From assembly GCA_023397905.1 (NCBI GenBank), contig JAEWSZ010000054.1, positions 1 to 32,682 of the forward strand: a DNA stretch of 32,682 nucleotides, read 5' to 3'. Positions 24,183-31,684 of the stretch are shown here, piece after piece. Origin of the DNA: Bacillota bacterium (GTDB taxonomy: Bacteria > Bacillota > Clostridia > Acetivibrionales > DSM-1351). Below the pieces are notes generated by a model. It worked only from the letters and a program-made list of their open reading frames with translations. It made no database searches and was not told where the DNA came from. How positions within the stretch are numbered: the stretch's first letter is position 1; the number at the start of each line of letters is the position of its first letter. Both the position numbers and the translations under genes were made by a program.

Positions 24183-26273
24183 ATGATAAAACGCATTGGT
24201 AGAACCAGATATCACGATATAAATTCGGCAGAAAACAGACTGGAAATACATAGCAGGTTTAAACAGCTGGATATAGCTCTTCCCAGATATGAAATAGATG
24301 ATAATGTTCTGGAAGGCAGTGATTTTACATATGCCGGAAATATAAACACAAGAGTTTTGAGAAATGGTGGCACCGAAGAAAAGCTGTTATACCGGTCCCA
24401 GACATTTCACGGGATTGAATTGGTTTTATATATTCAATATAATAACGACTCACCATTTATCAGGTTTAAATATGTTTTGAATTCTGATAAGCCGGTTAAA
24501 TTAACTAAAGCACAAAATGAGGATAATATCCAATATGCTGATTTTAATATTAACAGTTCGCAAGCATCTTTAACAGAAATACAATTTGGAAAATTTGATT
24601 CGCTGTTCCATTCATATGTACCATATCAGGATAAAAAGGATGACAGCGGGCTAAAAACCGGTATTAAGTTACCTGGACCCTGTGTAGTTGCACAACTTGA
24701 CGGCAGCAGTATGCTGGTTGCATACGAGCATGGGGCGGAGTATCCGGACTCATATTTAAGCCTGGATTGTAAATATGATGAGGGCAGCATGAAAATCAGT
24801 ATCAATGCTCTTAAAGGAAACTATTCTGGTGGACAGCTTGTAGATAGCAGGAACCCGTTTATATCGCCGTGGTTTCATTTTTCTGTTATAGATGGGGACT
24901 CCGATCTCCTTTTAAGACATTACAGGAATTTTTTCTTGAAATATATATGTGAGAGCGGAGAGTCAAGAAAACCTTATATTTATTATAATACTTGGAATTA
25001 TCAAGAAAGAAACAATTACTTCAATCAAAAAAAATACTTGGATTCCATGAGGTTGGAACGCATATGGGAAGAAATTGATGTTGCACATAAATTGGGCATC
25101 GATGTCTTTGTTATCGATGCAGGCTGGTTCAGCAAGACCGGCGATTGGGAAGTAGACAGGGAAAAGTTCCCTGACGGACTAAAGCAGGTTAAACTCAAAC
25201 TTGACCGTTACAATATGAAATTGGGATTATGGCTGGATCCTACAAAAGCAGCAAAAACATCTGAAATATATATAAAGAATCCTGAATATGCGATGACCCA
25301 GGACGGAAAATCCACTTGTAGGCCTATATGGGAAACAGAAGAAAGTTATGGGATGTGTCTGGCCTCTGATTATTCACAATATATTATTGATAAAATGATA
25401 CAGTTAAATAAGACTCTTGGCGTCACATATTTTAAGTGGGACGGTATCAGCCAGTATGGCTGCAATTCACCTCTGCATAATCATGGAAATGAGGATAATC
25501 TCCCCGGTGAACGTGCCGAATGCTATAGCTTCCGTTCCGGTATGGAAATGGTACGGATTGTTGAAGAAGTTACCAAACAATGTCCCGATGTTATTGTTGA
25601 TTTTGATGTAACTGAAGAACACAGGTTTTTTGGCCTTGGTTTTCTGTCAGTAGGAAAATACTTTTTAGTAAATAACGGTCCTTATGCCGTTGATTTTGAC
25701 ATCCCGGAACAGTTTACTTATCTGCAAAAGGAGCCGATAAAAATTAATCCTATGACTAACATATTTTTTTATCCGGGTCCCAGCAGATCCAGGATCTGTA
25801 GAAAAAATGTCATATTTGACGGCATCGTTCCATCCATTCTTTTTATGGCACATTTTTTACCTGATAAAACGATACTGTCTCAAAAGAATTCATTGTCTTC
25901 CCTCATGCTTGGAGGGAATGGAATCTGGGGTGATTTATTGAACTTGGAAGATGACGATATCGGTTTATTTCGGAGTACTCTAGAAAAGTACAAGCTGTTG
26001 GGAAAAAATATTACGCAAAGTTACCCTTTCATAGAAGGCTTCATTGGGTCAAGCCCCGAAATATATGAAAAAATAGATTACTCCGAGGAAAAAGGAATAA
26101 TTGTATTTTTTACAAAAAGTAAGGGCAGCTATAGCTATATAACAAAAAATACGTTCAGAAATAATTCATTGACAGTGGAAGGTTCGGACTATTTTGAACA
26201 ACTGCCTGATAATAGACTCAAAGTAGAGGTAAAGCTCGGTGAAAATGACTCAAGAACGGTGTTTATTTACTGA
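24183..26273 (+). CDS. GH36-like alpha-galactosidase family protein, divergent
   Basis: A 696-aa protein with the layout of family 36 (clan D) enzymes: an N-terminal beta-sandwich to about residue 260, then a TIM barrel. Barrel features: YYNTWNYQ (267-274), FVIDAGWF (309-316), GDWEVDREKFPDGLK (320-334), LGLWLDP (348-353 region) and YFKWDG with the probable nucleophile Asp420. The usual acid/base motif ESC...GGGRFD is not seen. The matching place reads VDFDVTEEHRFFGLGFL (about 472-488), where Phe occupies the Asp position. No signal peptide is present, so it acts in the cytoplasm. GGAG precedes the ATG. It sits between the permeases and a GH63-like gene. Substrate unknown; it may be an alpha-galactoside or a related alpha-linked sugar. 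Confidence 0.78.
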   Translation: MIKRIGRTRYHDINSAENRLEIHSRFKQLDIALPRYEIDDNVLEGSDFTYAGNINTRVLRNGGTEEKLLYRSQTFHGIELVLYIQYNNDSPFIRFKYVLNSDKPVKLTKAQNEDNIQYADFNINSSQASLTEIQFGKFDSLFHSYVPYQDKKDDSGLKTGIKLPGPCVVAQLDGSSMLVAYEHGAEYPDSYLSLDCKYDEGSMKISINALKGNYSGGQLVDSRNPFISPWFHFSVIDGDSDLLLRHYRNFFLKYICESGESRKPYIYYNTWNYQERNNYFNQKKYLDSMRLERIWEEIDVAHKLGIDVFVIDAGWFSKTGDWEVDREKFPDGLKQVKLKLDRYNMKLGLWLDPTKAAKTSEIYIKNPEYAMTQDGKSTCRPIWETEESYGMCLASDYSQYIIDKMIQLNKTLGVTYFKWDGISQYGCNSPLHNHGNEDNLPGERAECYSFRSGMEMVRIVEEVTKQCPDVIVDFDVTEEHRFFGLGFLSVGKYFLVNNGPYAVDFDIPEQFTYLQKEPIKINPMTNIFFYPGPSRSRICRKNVIFDGIVPSILFMAHFLPDKTILSQKNSLSSLMLGGNGIWGDLLNLEDDDIGLFRSTLEKYKLLGKNITQSYPFIEGFIGSSPEIYEKIDYSEEKGIIVFFTKSKGSYSYITKNTFRNNSLTVEGSDYFEQLPDNRLKVEVKLGENDSRTVFIY

Positions 26274-26341
26274 TAAATATTTGCTTGAAAAACTACCGGA
26301 AGAACGGAATTTATAACGGCAATGATTTTGGAGGTGACCTG

Positions 26342-28444
26342 ATGAACAAATCAAGCAATTGGAATACATGGGATGTGAGGTGTCTGAATGCAGTAATGCA
26401 CATACCTGATCTGGCAGAAATCAGGATTGGAATATATGATGATAATATGAAATTTTTTCAGGATGAAATGCTGTGGAAAAATGTAAGCAGGTTTGGTTAC
26501 CATGATCTGGATGAAAAATATTTTGATTTGGATTTAAAATATAAAAATTTTATATTTAAAGTTGAATTTACCGGTAGTCAGGATCAATTTGCTTTCAGGA
26601 TCACTCCTTTGAACAGTTTTAAATATTTAAAATTTTTTATTTCAGGACTTTTCAGATGGAATATGGATGGAACTGTAAGGAAAAGCAGAAATAACTTATT
26701 TCTCAAATCTGATATAAATGAGTATAAGATTGATGTAATCGGAGGGACAGATGAAGCTACATCAATCAATGTATCCCATTCCGGCATTCTTGTTCAAAGT
26801 GATAATGTAATATATATCAGGTGTAATAATGAAATGGCTCCATATGAGATAGATAAACTTATTGATAACAGCAGAAAAGAGTACGAGAAAAAAATGGTGA
26901 GCGGCAAAGGAATGATACGTGAGGTTCCGGAGGCCATCAGTAAAGGGATAGCATGGAATACAATATATGAACCCATAAAAAAACGGTATTGCACCCCTGT
27001 TTCAAGGGAATGGTGCGCAGGGAACGGAACAGGATTTGGTTCATACGTGCTGTTTGAGTGGGATACATTTTTGGCGGGTATATTGAGCAGTTCATACAGT
27101 AAAGAACTTGCATATACTCATATTGACAGTATTTTAAGTGAAGCAACACAGGCCGGATTTATCCCGAATTTTGCTTCACAGTTTTCTTCCAGTGAGGACC
27201 GGTCTCAGCCTCCGGTGGGTTCGTACTGTGTTTTAAAAATATACAGGCAATTCAGAGAAAAAGAGTTTTTAGAGAAGCATTTTGAAAAATTATTGAAATG
27301 GAATAAGTGGTGGATTCCTAATCGGGACGGAAATCGAGATGGCCTTCTGGAATGGGGATCAAACCGGTTTTCCTTCGGAGAGGGCCAATGGCAGTTGGCT
27401 CATGATTTGAAAAGCGCCATGTATGAATCAGGTCTTGACAACAGCCCCATGTATGATGATGTTGTTTTTAACAAGGATACAAATACAATGGAGCTTGCAG
27501 ATGTTGGGTTGAATTCATTGTATGCCATGGATTGCTGGGCTCTGGCCGAGATAGCCGATATTACCGGAAAGGTTGAAATAGCCGAAGAACTTAGAAATGA
27601 ATACGGTCGGATTAAGGATATGATAAATAGCCAATTATGGGATGAAGAAAAAGGTATTTATCTCAATAGACACTGGAACGGGGAATTCAGCGGTAGATTG
27701 TCACCTACCGCTTTTTATCCTCTTATCGCGGGAGTTGCTTCGGAGCATCAGGCCAAAAGGATGATTGAAGAACATTTGCTTAATGAAAAGGAATTCTGGG
27801 GGCAATATGTCATACCCAGCATAGCAAAAGATGATCCTGCTTATCCGGATAATGACTACTGGAGAGGCAGAATTTGGGGCCCGATGAATTTTCTGGTTTC
27901 AGAAGGAATCAAAAGGTATGGATATTACAACGTCTCATTTGAATTCTCTAAAAAAAGTGTGGAACTGTTTTTAAAGGAATGGACTGAAAAAAACCATATT
28001 CACGAAAATTATAATTCAATTACAGGGGAAGGGGATGATGTGGGTAATGCGGATCCTGTATATACCTGGGGAGGTTTGCTGGGGTATGCGGGGATAGGGG
28101 AGCTCATAGAATTCCAGCCATGGTCAGGTATACGTATAGGCAACTTGGGCGATGTGGAGATGTCAGTTTATAATTATGTTGTTTGTGATGAAAGGTATGA
28201 TGTCATCATGGATAAAGGGCTTACGGTGAATATAAACGGTATTCCGTTTATAAGGTCGGATGTTCCCGTTATAGTAACAAATATAATAAAGGATACAGCT
28301 AAGGTTGCAATGGATATCAAATCCAATAAAAGCGGTACTGTTTCCATATATAACGATACGGTAATAAATTTAGCCGTGATTAAGATCAATGGCCGGTGCT
28401 ATGAGTTAAAACCTGAAAAGCAGGAAATAACCATTGGATTTTAG
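26342..28444 (+). CDS. GH63-like glycoside hydrolase
   Basis: A 700-aa protein with an N-terminal region of unclear fold (1-~190) and a C-terminal (alpha/alpha)6 barrel of family GH63 type. FEWDTFLAG (238-246) and ESGLDNSPMYDD (362-373) are the substrate and catalytic acid region (Asp366). YWRGRIWGP (506-514) and HENYNSITGEG (554-564) follow, the last with the probable base Glu555. These match the Asp and Glu of bacterial GH63 enzymes such as YgjK and mannosylglycerate hydrolase. It starts at ATG 26342 with GGAGGTGA at 26330-26337. No signal peptide: cytoplasmic. An alpha-glucosidase or alpha-mannosyl/glucosyl-glycerate-type activity is possible. The pairing with a GH36-like enzyme suggests a heteroglycoside. 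Confidence 0.8.
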   Translation: MNKSSNWNTWDVRCLNAVMHIPDLAEIRIGIYDDNMKFFQDEMLWKNVSRFGYHDLDEKYFDLDLKYKNFIFKVEFTGSQDQFAFRITPLNSFKYLKFFISGLFRWNMDGTVRKSRNNLFLKSDINEYKIDVIGGTDEATSINVSHSGILVQSDNVIYIRCNNEMAPYEIDKLIDNSRKEYEKKMVSGKGMIREVPEAISKGIAWNTIYEPIKKRYCTPVSREWCAGNGTGFGSYVLFEWDTFLAGILSSSYSKELAYTHIDSILSEATQAGFIPNFASQFSSSEDRSQPPVGSYCVLKIYRQFREKEFLEKHFEKLLKWNKWWIPNRDGNRDGLLEWGSNRFSFGEGQWQLAHDLKSAMYESGLDNSPMYDDVVFNKDTNTMELADVGLNSLYAMDCWALAEIADITGKVEIAEELRNEYGRIKDMINSQLWDEEKGIYLNRHWNGEFSGRLSPTAFYPLIAGVASEHQAKRMIEEHLLNEKEFWGQYVIPSIAKDDPAYPDNDYWRGRIWGPMNFLVSEGIKRYGYYNVSFEFSKKSVELFLKEWTEKNHIHENYNSITGEGDDVGNADPVYTWGGLLGYAGIGELIEFQPWSGIRIGNLGDVEMSVYNYVVCDERYDVIMDKGLTVNINGIPFIRSDVPVIVTNIIKDTAKVAMDIKSNKSGTVSIYNDTVINLAVIKINGRCYELKPEKQEITIGF

Positions 28445-28484
28445 GCCGGTAAAATGTATTAAATACCTCTCATTGATTATTTAC

Positions 28485-28513
28485 TTGATTTAAAGGCGAG
28501 TTAGTGATAATAA
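28485..28513 (+). promoter_or_regulatory. Candidate promoter for deoC
   Basis: TTGATT (28485-28490), 17 bases and TAATAA (28508-28513). It lies in the 180-base gap between the GH63-like gene and deoC, so deoC and the reductase may be a separate unit. Confidence 0.5.
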
Positions 28514-28571
28514 TAAATATATGGCATGCGCCCGGAAAATTTTAGTTCTTTCAAGCCATGCACATTGAGGA

Positions 28572-28610
28572 GTCCGGAATGCGGAAGAAGCCCGATTCTG
28601 ATTTCCGGAC
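28572..28610 (+). promoter_or_regulatory. Hairpin in the deoC leader
   Basis: GTCCGGAA (28572-28579) and TTCCGGAC (28603-28610) form a perfect 8-bp stem with a 23-base loop, ending 3 bases before the TTGGAGG ribosome site. It could affect translation of deoC; no known riboswitch is recognised. Confidence 0.45.
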
Positions 28611-28624
28611 AATTGGAGGATAAA

Positions 28625-29296
28625 ATGAATATTGCAGGTATTATAGATCATACGGCTCTGAAGCCTGAAACTACAAGGGAGCAGGTAAAAAAGCTTTGCA
28701 GCGAGGCGATGGAATACGGTTTTGCGTCGGTGTGCGTGAATCCGTGCCATGTGGAGTTGTGCAGCCGGCTGCTGAAGGACAGCGGCGTAAAAGTCTGCAC
28801 GGTGATCGGATTCCCTTTGGGTGCCACTACTACGGCAGCAAAGGCAGCCGAAGCAGCAGAAGCGATAGACAACGGTGCGAGGGAAGTCGATATGGTTTTA
28901 AACGTAGGAGCTATAAAAGACGGCGACTTTGAATACGCAAAGAACGACATAGCGGCCGTAGTACAGGCCGCAAAAGGAAAAGCTCTTGTAAAGGTCATTC
29001 TGGAAACCTGCCTGCTCACAGATGAAGAGAAGAAAATCAGCTGCCGGCTCAGCAAGGAAGCGGGGGCGGATTTTGTAAAAACATCAACAGGCTTCAGCAC
29101 CGGCGGGGCAACAGTGGCAGATATCAGGCTTATGAGGGAAACAGTCAGGCCCTATATGGGAGTGAAGGCATCGGGAGGCATAAGGGATTATGAAACCGCA
29201 AAGGCTATGATAGACGCCGGAGCCACCAGAATAGGCGCCAGTGCTTCTGTGGCGATTGCCGCAAAGGAGCGGGGCGGTACAACAACAGGATATTAA
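28625..29296 (+). CDS. deoC: Deoxyribose-phosphate aldolase DeoC
   Basis: A 223-aa class I aldolase that splits 2-deoxyribose 5-phosphate to acetaldehyde and glyceraldehyde 3-phosphate. Catalytic residues are visible: Schiff-base Lys152 in FVKTSTGFS, Lys181 in VKASGGIR and Asp89 in REVDMVLN. The start at 28625 follows TTGGAGGATAAA; upstream in-frame ATG 28526 would add 33 residues unlike the family. It is followed after 18 bases by an aldo-keto reductase. The family's usual length is 215-225 residues. Confidence 0.95.
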   Translation: MNIAGIIDHTALKPETTREQVKKLCSEAMEYGFASVCVNPCHVELCSRLLKDSGVKVCTVIGFPLGATTTAAKAAEAAEAIDNGAREVDMVLNVGAIKDGDFEYAKNDIAAVVQAAKGKALVKVILETCLLTDEEKKISCRLSKEAGADFVKTSTGFSTGGATVADIRLMRETVRPYMGVKASGGIRDYETAKAMIDAGATRIGASASVAIAAKERGGTTTGY

Positions 29297-29314
29297 AGTA
29301 TCGGAGGATTGAAT

Positions 29315-30307
29315 ATGTATATTGCAAATGAGACCAGATATGAGACCATGAAGTACAACAGGTGCGGAAAAAGTGGATTGAAGCTGCCCGCAATATCTAT
29401 CGGCCTGTGGCATAACTTCGGCCATATAGACAGCTATGAAAATATGAAGGAAATATTGTTTACCTGCTTCGATGCGGGAATAACCCACTTTGATGCGGCA
29501 AATAACTATGGGCCGCCTCCGGGATCGGCGGAAGAGAATCTGGGAAGGATATTGAAGCAGGATCTGAAGCCTTACAGAGATGAACTGATTATTTCATCTA
29601 AGGCAGGATATGGCATGTGGCCGGGCCCATATGGGGATTTCGGTTCCAGAAAGTACATGCTGGCCAGCCTTGACCAGAGCCTGAAACGCTTGGGACTGGA
29701 CTATGTTGATATTTTTTATTCCCACAGGCCCGACCCTGAAACGCCGCTGGAGGAAACCATGCTGGCGCTGGATTCGGCGGTAAGGCAAGGAAAAGCCCTC
29801 TATGTGGGCATTTCAAATTATTCTAAAGAGCAGACTGAAAAGGCATATGAGCTTTTGAAACAAATGGGGACTCCCTTTGTAATTCATCAACCGTCCTATT
29901 CCATGCTTAACAGGTGGATAGAGGACGACGGCCTCAAGGATTTCGCCAATAAAAAGGGAATAGGCCTGATCGCCTTCAGCCCTCTTGCACAGGGAATGCT
30001 GACAAACAGGTATTTAAACGGGATTCCGGCTGATTCAAGGGCGGGAAGGCATAAGTCCCCTTTTCTCACCGAAAGCAGCATAACGGAAGACAAATTGAAT
30101 AAAATCCGAGCCCTTAATGCAATCGCACAGGAGAGAGGGCAGACGCTTGCCCAGATGTCTCTGGCCTGGGTGCTCAGAAACGGCCTGGTTACATCGGTGC
30201 TGATAGGCGCCAGCAAAAAAGAGCAGGTACTGGAAAATACCGAAATAATTAAAAACCTGGATTTTTCAAAGGAAGAGCTTCAGGCCATAGATAATATCTG
30301 CCTGTAA
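29315..30307 (+). CDS. gpr: Aldo-keto reductase, L-glyceraldehyde 3-phosphate reductase type
   Basis: A 330-aa NADPH-dependent aldo-keto reductase closely patterned on E. coli YghZ/Gpr (AKR14). Shared stretches include CGKSGLKLPAISIGLWHNFGH, the ANNYGPPPGSAEENLGR block, MWPGPYGDFGSRKYMLASLD, HQPSYSMLNRW and FSPLAQGMLTNRYLNGIP. The tetrad is Asp60, Tyr65, Lys96 and His137. The enzyme reduces L-glyceraldehyde 3-phosphate and methylglyoxal-type aldehydes. GGAGG at 29303-29307 favours ATG 29315 over the TTG at 29309. It follows deoC, which makes a triose phosphate and acetaldehyde, so a shared aldehyde-handling role is plausible. Confidence 0.92.
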   Translation: MYIANETRYETMKYNRCGKSGLKLPAISIGLWHNFGHIDSYENMKEILFTCFDAGITHFDAANNYGPPPGSAEENLGRILKQDLKPYRDELIISSKAGYGMWPGPYGDFGSRKYMLASLDQSLKRLGLDYVDIFYSHRPDPETPLEETMLALDSAVRQGKALYVGISNYSKEQTEKAYELLKQMGTPFVIHQPSYSMLNRWIEDDGLKDFANKKGIGLIAFSPLAQGMLTNRYLNGIPADSRAGRHKSPFLTESSITEDKLNKIRALNAIAQERGQTLAQMSLAWVLRNGLVTSVLIGASKKEQVLENTEIIKNLDFSKEELQAIDNICL

Positions 30308-30444
30308 CATACTTGCTATGACATACTACAGATAACACAATTATAGGTATATAAGTATTTGCCCGTGGCAGCTATGCCAACGCAGGGCATATATGCAAAA
30401 TGCCGGGAGCAATGCCATGTTTTTAAGCTTTAAAAGTATATAAT
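30308..30444 (+). other. Noncoding stretch after the reductase gene
   Basis: No gene is seen. Around 30359-30390 nested pairs TGCCC/GGGCA and GGCA/TGCC form a small two-tier fold, with more GGCAT-like pieces following. It does not match any riboswitch I know. Confidence 0.35.
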
Positions 30445-30514
30445 AAAATGGGCCGCTGTAAAACAGATAAGCTTTTGTCCAGTACTTATCATGTTTGCAG
30501 CGGCCCATTTTTTA
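30445..30514. terminator. Long bidirectional terminator
   Basis: A perfect 14-bp outer stem (30445-30458 with 30498-30511) encloses a second stem GATAAG/CTTATC (30466-30471 with 30485-30490). The outer arm ends in a run of Ts, and the complementary side begins with a run of As. It separates the convergent reductase and superoxide reductase genes and should work in both directions. Confidence 0.88.
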
Positions 30515-30535
30515 TAAAACAAAGTCCCGAGTGCT

Positions 30536-30916
30536 TTATTTTACTTCACCTTTCCATAAACCGTGTAGATTGCAGTAAGCATAAACCACGGCGTTCTTTT
30601 TATCGCTTAATATTGCTTTGGGGTCGTCTCCGGGGAAGAGGTTGATTATCTCAATGCCCTCGTCTCCCACAACGGCAATCCATTCTATATAGTGAACGTC
30701 GATCATTGGATGAGCTACAGAACCGACTTCAACATTAATGCTTCCGTTTTGTCTCTCAGCCACAGGTATGTGTTTCTCAACAGCAGCCTCTGTGGTATTG
30801 GCTTTGAGTTCTTCCATCTGTTCACCGCAACAGACGAGAGTACCTCCGCCCTTTTTAATTAAAGCAACGATATTGCCGCAGTGCTTGCAGCGAAAAAAAG
30901 AAACCTCATTTTTCAT
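30536..30916 (-). CDS. dfx: Desulfoferrodoxin (superoxide reductase)
   Basis: A 126-aa class I desulfoferrodoxin that reduces superoxide to peroxide in anaerobes. The N-terminal rubredoxin-like centre has CKHC and CC ligands (Cys10, Cys13, Cys29, Cys30). The catalytic Fe centre ligands are His49, His69, His75, Cys115 and His118 in KHIPV, AHPMIDVHYIEWI and CNLHGLW; they agree with the known enzyme almost residue for residue. The start at 30916 follows GAGGGGAGAG; upstream in-frame ATG at 30973 adds an unlikely tail. It is divergent from csoR, and a DtxR-like dyad lies between. Confidence 0.95.
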   Translation of the reverse strand: MKNEVSFFRCKHCGNIVALIKKGGGTLVCCGEQMEELKANTTEAAVEKHIPVAERQNGSINVEVGSVAHPMIDVHYIEWIAVVGDEGIEIINLFPGDDPKAILSDKKNAVVYAYCNLHGLWKGEVK

Positions 30917-31101
30917 AAAAAAATCTCTCCCCTCATTATTTTCATTTTGAAATGCGCCTCCTGAGGAGGCCATATTGCCGGCTCAAAATTTTGCCTGCGC
31001 CGTTAATATACTTTTATCCAATCATGTTATATTTTATACCCTTCATTGTTTATCTAAAACGAAATTAAAAATATATTTTATTGACAAATTATTGACATGG
31101 A

Positions 31102-31119
31102 TGTTAGCATGTGCTAACT
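31102..31119. promoter_or_regulatory. DtxR-like operator, site 5 (dfx-csoR intergenic)
   Basis: TGTTAG-N6-CTAACT, the same architecture and spacing as the feo sites, with one base different in the first arm. It follows TTGACA at 31092-31097 and overlaps the spacer and -10 of a possible plus-strand promoter. It could control dfx, csoR or both. Confidence 0.6.
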
Positions 31120-31124
31120 TATAC

Positions 31125-31144
31125 GTATACCCCTATAGGTATAC
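31125..31144 (+). promoter_or_regulatory. CsoR-like operator
   Basis: GTATACC (31125-31131) and GGTATAC (31138-31144) are a perfect 7-bp inverted repeat with CCTATA between. This resembles the TACCCC/GGGGTA-type pseudo-palindromes bound by CsoR copper sensors. A TATAAT follows at 31165-31170, with TACTTT 17 bases upstream overlapping the operator. The leader from here to csoR is about 170 bases and shows no gene. Confidence 0.65.
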
Positions 31145-31342
31145 TTTATGACGATAAAGTGCCGTATAATAGTAGGTATATGGTTTGAAAGACTTTTGTT
31201 CTTCCGGACTATTTACGGCTGCCTGTTTGCAAAGCGGCAAACGGCAGGTGCATGGTGCCCGGCATGGGCACAAAAAATATAAATCTTACCCGGTGCGCCA
31301 AAGGACGATCTATTTGGGCATACCGGGCGTATGGAGGTCAAT

Positions 31343-31618
31343 ATGCGCGCGTGCATGGATATTCCCAATTTACAGACAAGGATCAAGAAAATACAGGGAC
31401 AGCTCAATGCAATATCAAAGATGATCGAAGAGGATGTGCCCTGTGAAGATGTTTTAATTCAGATAGGTGCTGCGAAGGGTGCGCTGCACAAAGTAGGTCA
31501 GGCTGTCCTGGAAGGTCATCTGCAGCATTGTGTCAGGGACGGGATTGAACATGGAGATGCCGATAAGACGATTGCCGACTTCGCGAAAGCAGTTGAACAC
31601 TTTTCCCGGATGTCTTAA
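31343..31618 (+). CDS. csoR: CsoR-family copper-sensing repressor
   Basis: A 91-aa all-helical repressor of the CsoR/RcnR/FrmR family. It has LQTRIKKIQGQLNAISKMIE at its start. The Cu(I) ligand set is Cys34, His59 and Cys63 (VPC...EGHLQHC), the C-H-C pattern of copper sensors; RcnR- and FrmR-type ligands differ. The ATG at 31331 begins ATGGAGGT, which is the ribosome site, so I start at 31343. An extra Cys4 is present. Next comes a P1B-type ATPase gene, 66 bases on, which it probably represses, along with itself, when copper is absent. Confidence 0.92.
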   Translation: MRACMDIPNLQTRIKKIQGQLNAISKMIEEDVPCEDVLIQIGAAKGALHKVGQAVLEGHLQHCVRDGIEHGDADKTIADFAKAVEHFSRMS

Positions 31619-31684
31619 CGGGTTATAAATAGTAAGTGCCCGTGGGAGCGATGGGAATTTATGAGCTCACCAGAGGGAGTAAAA

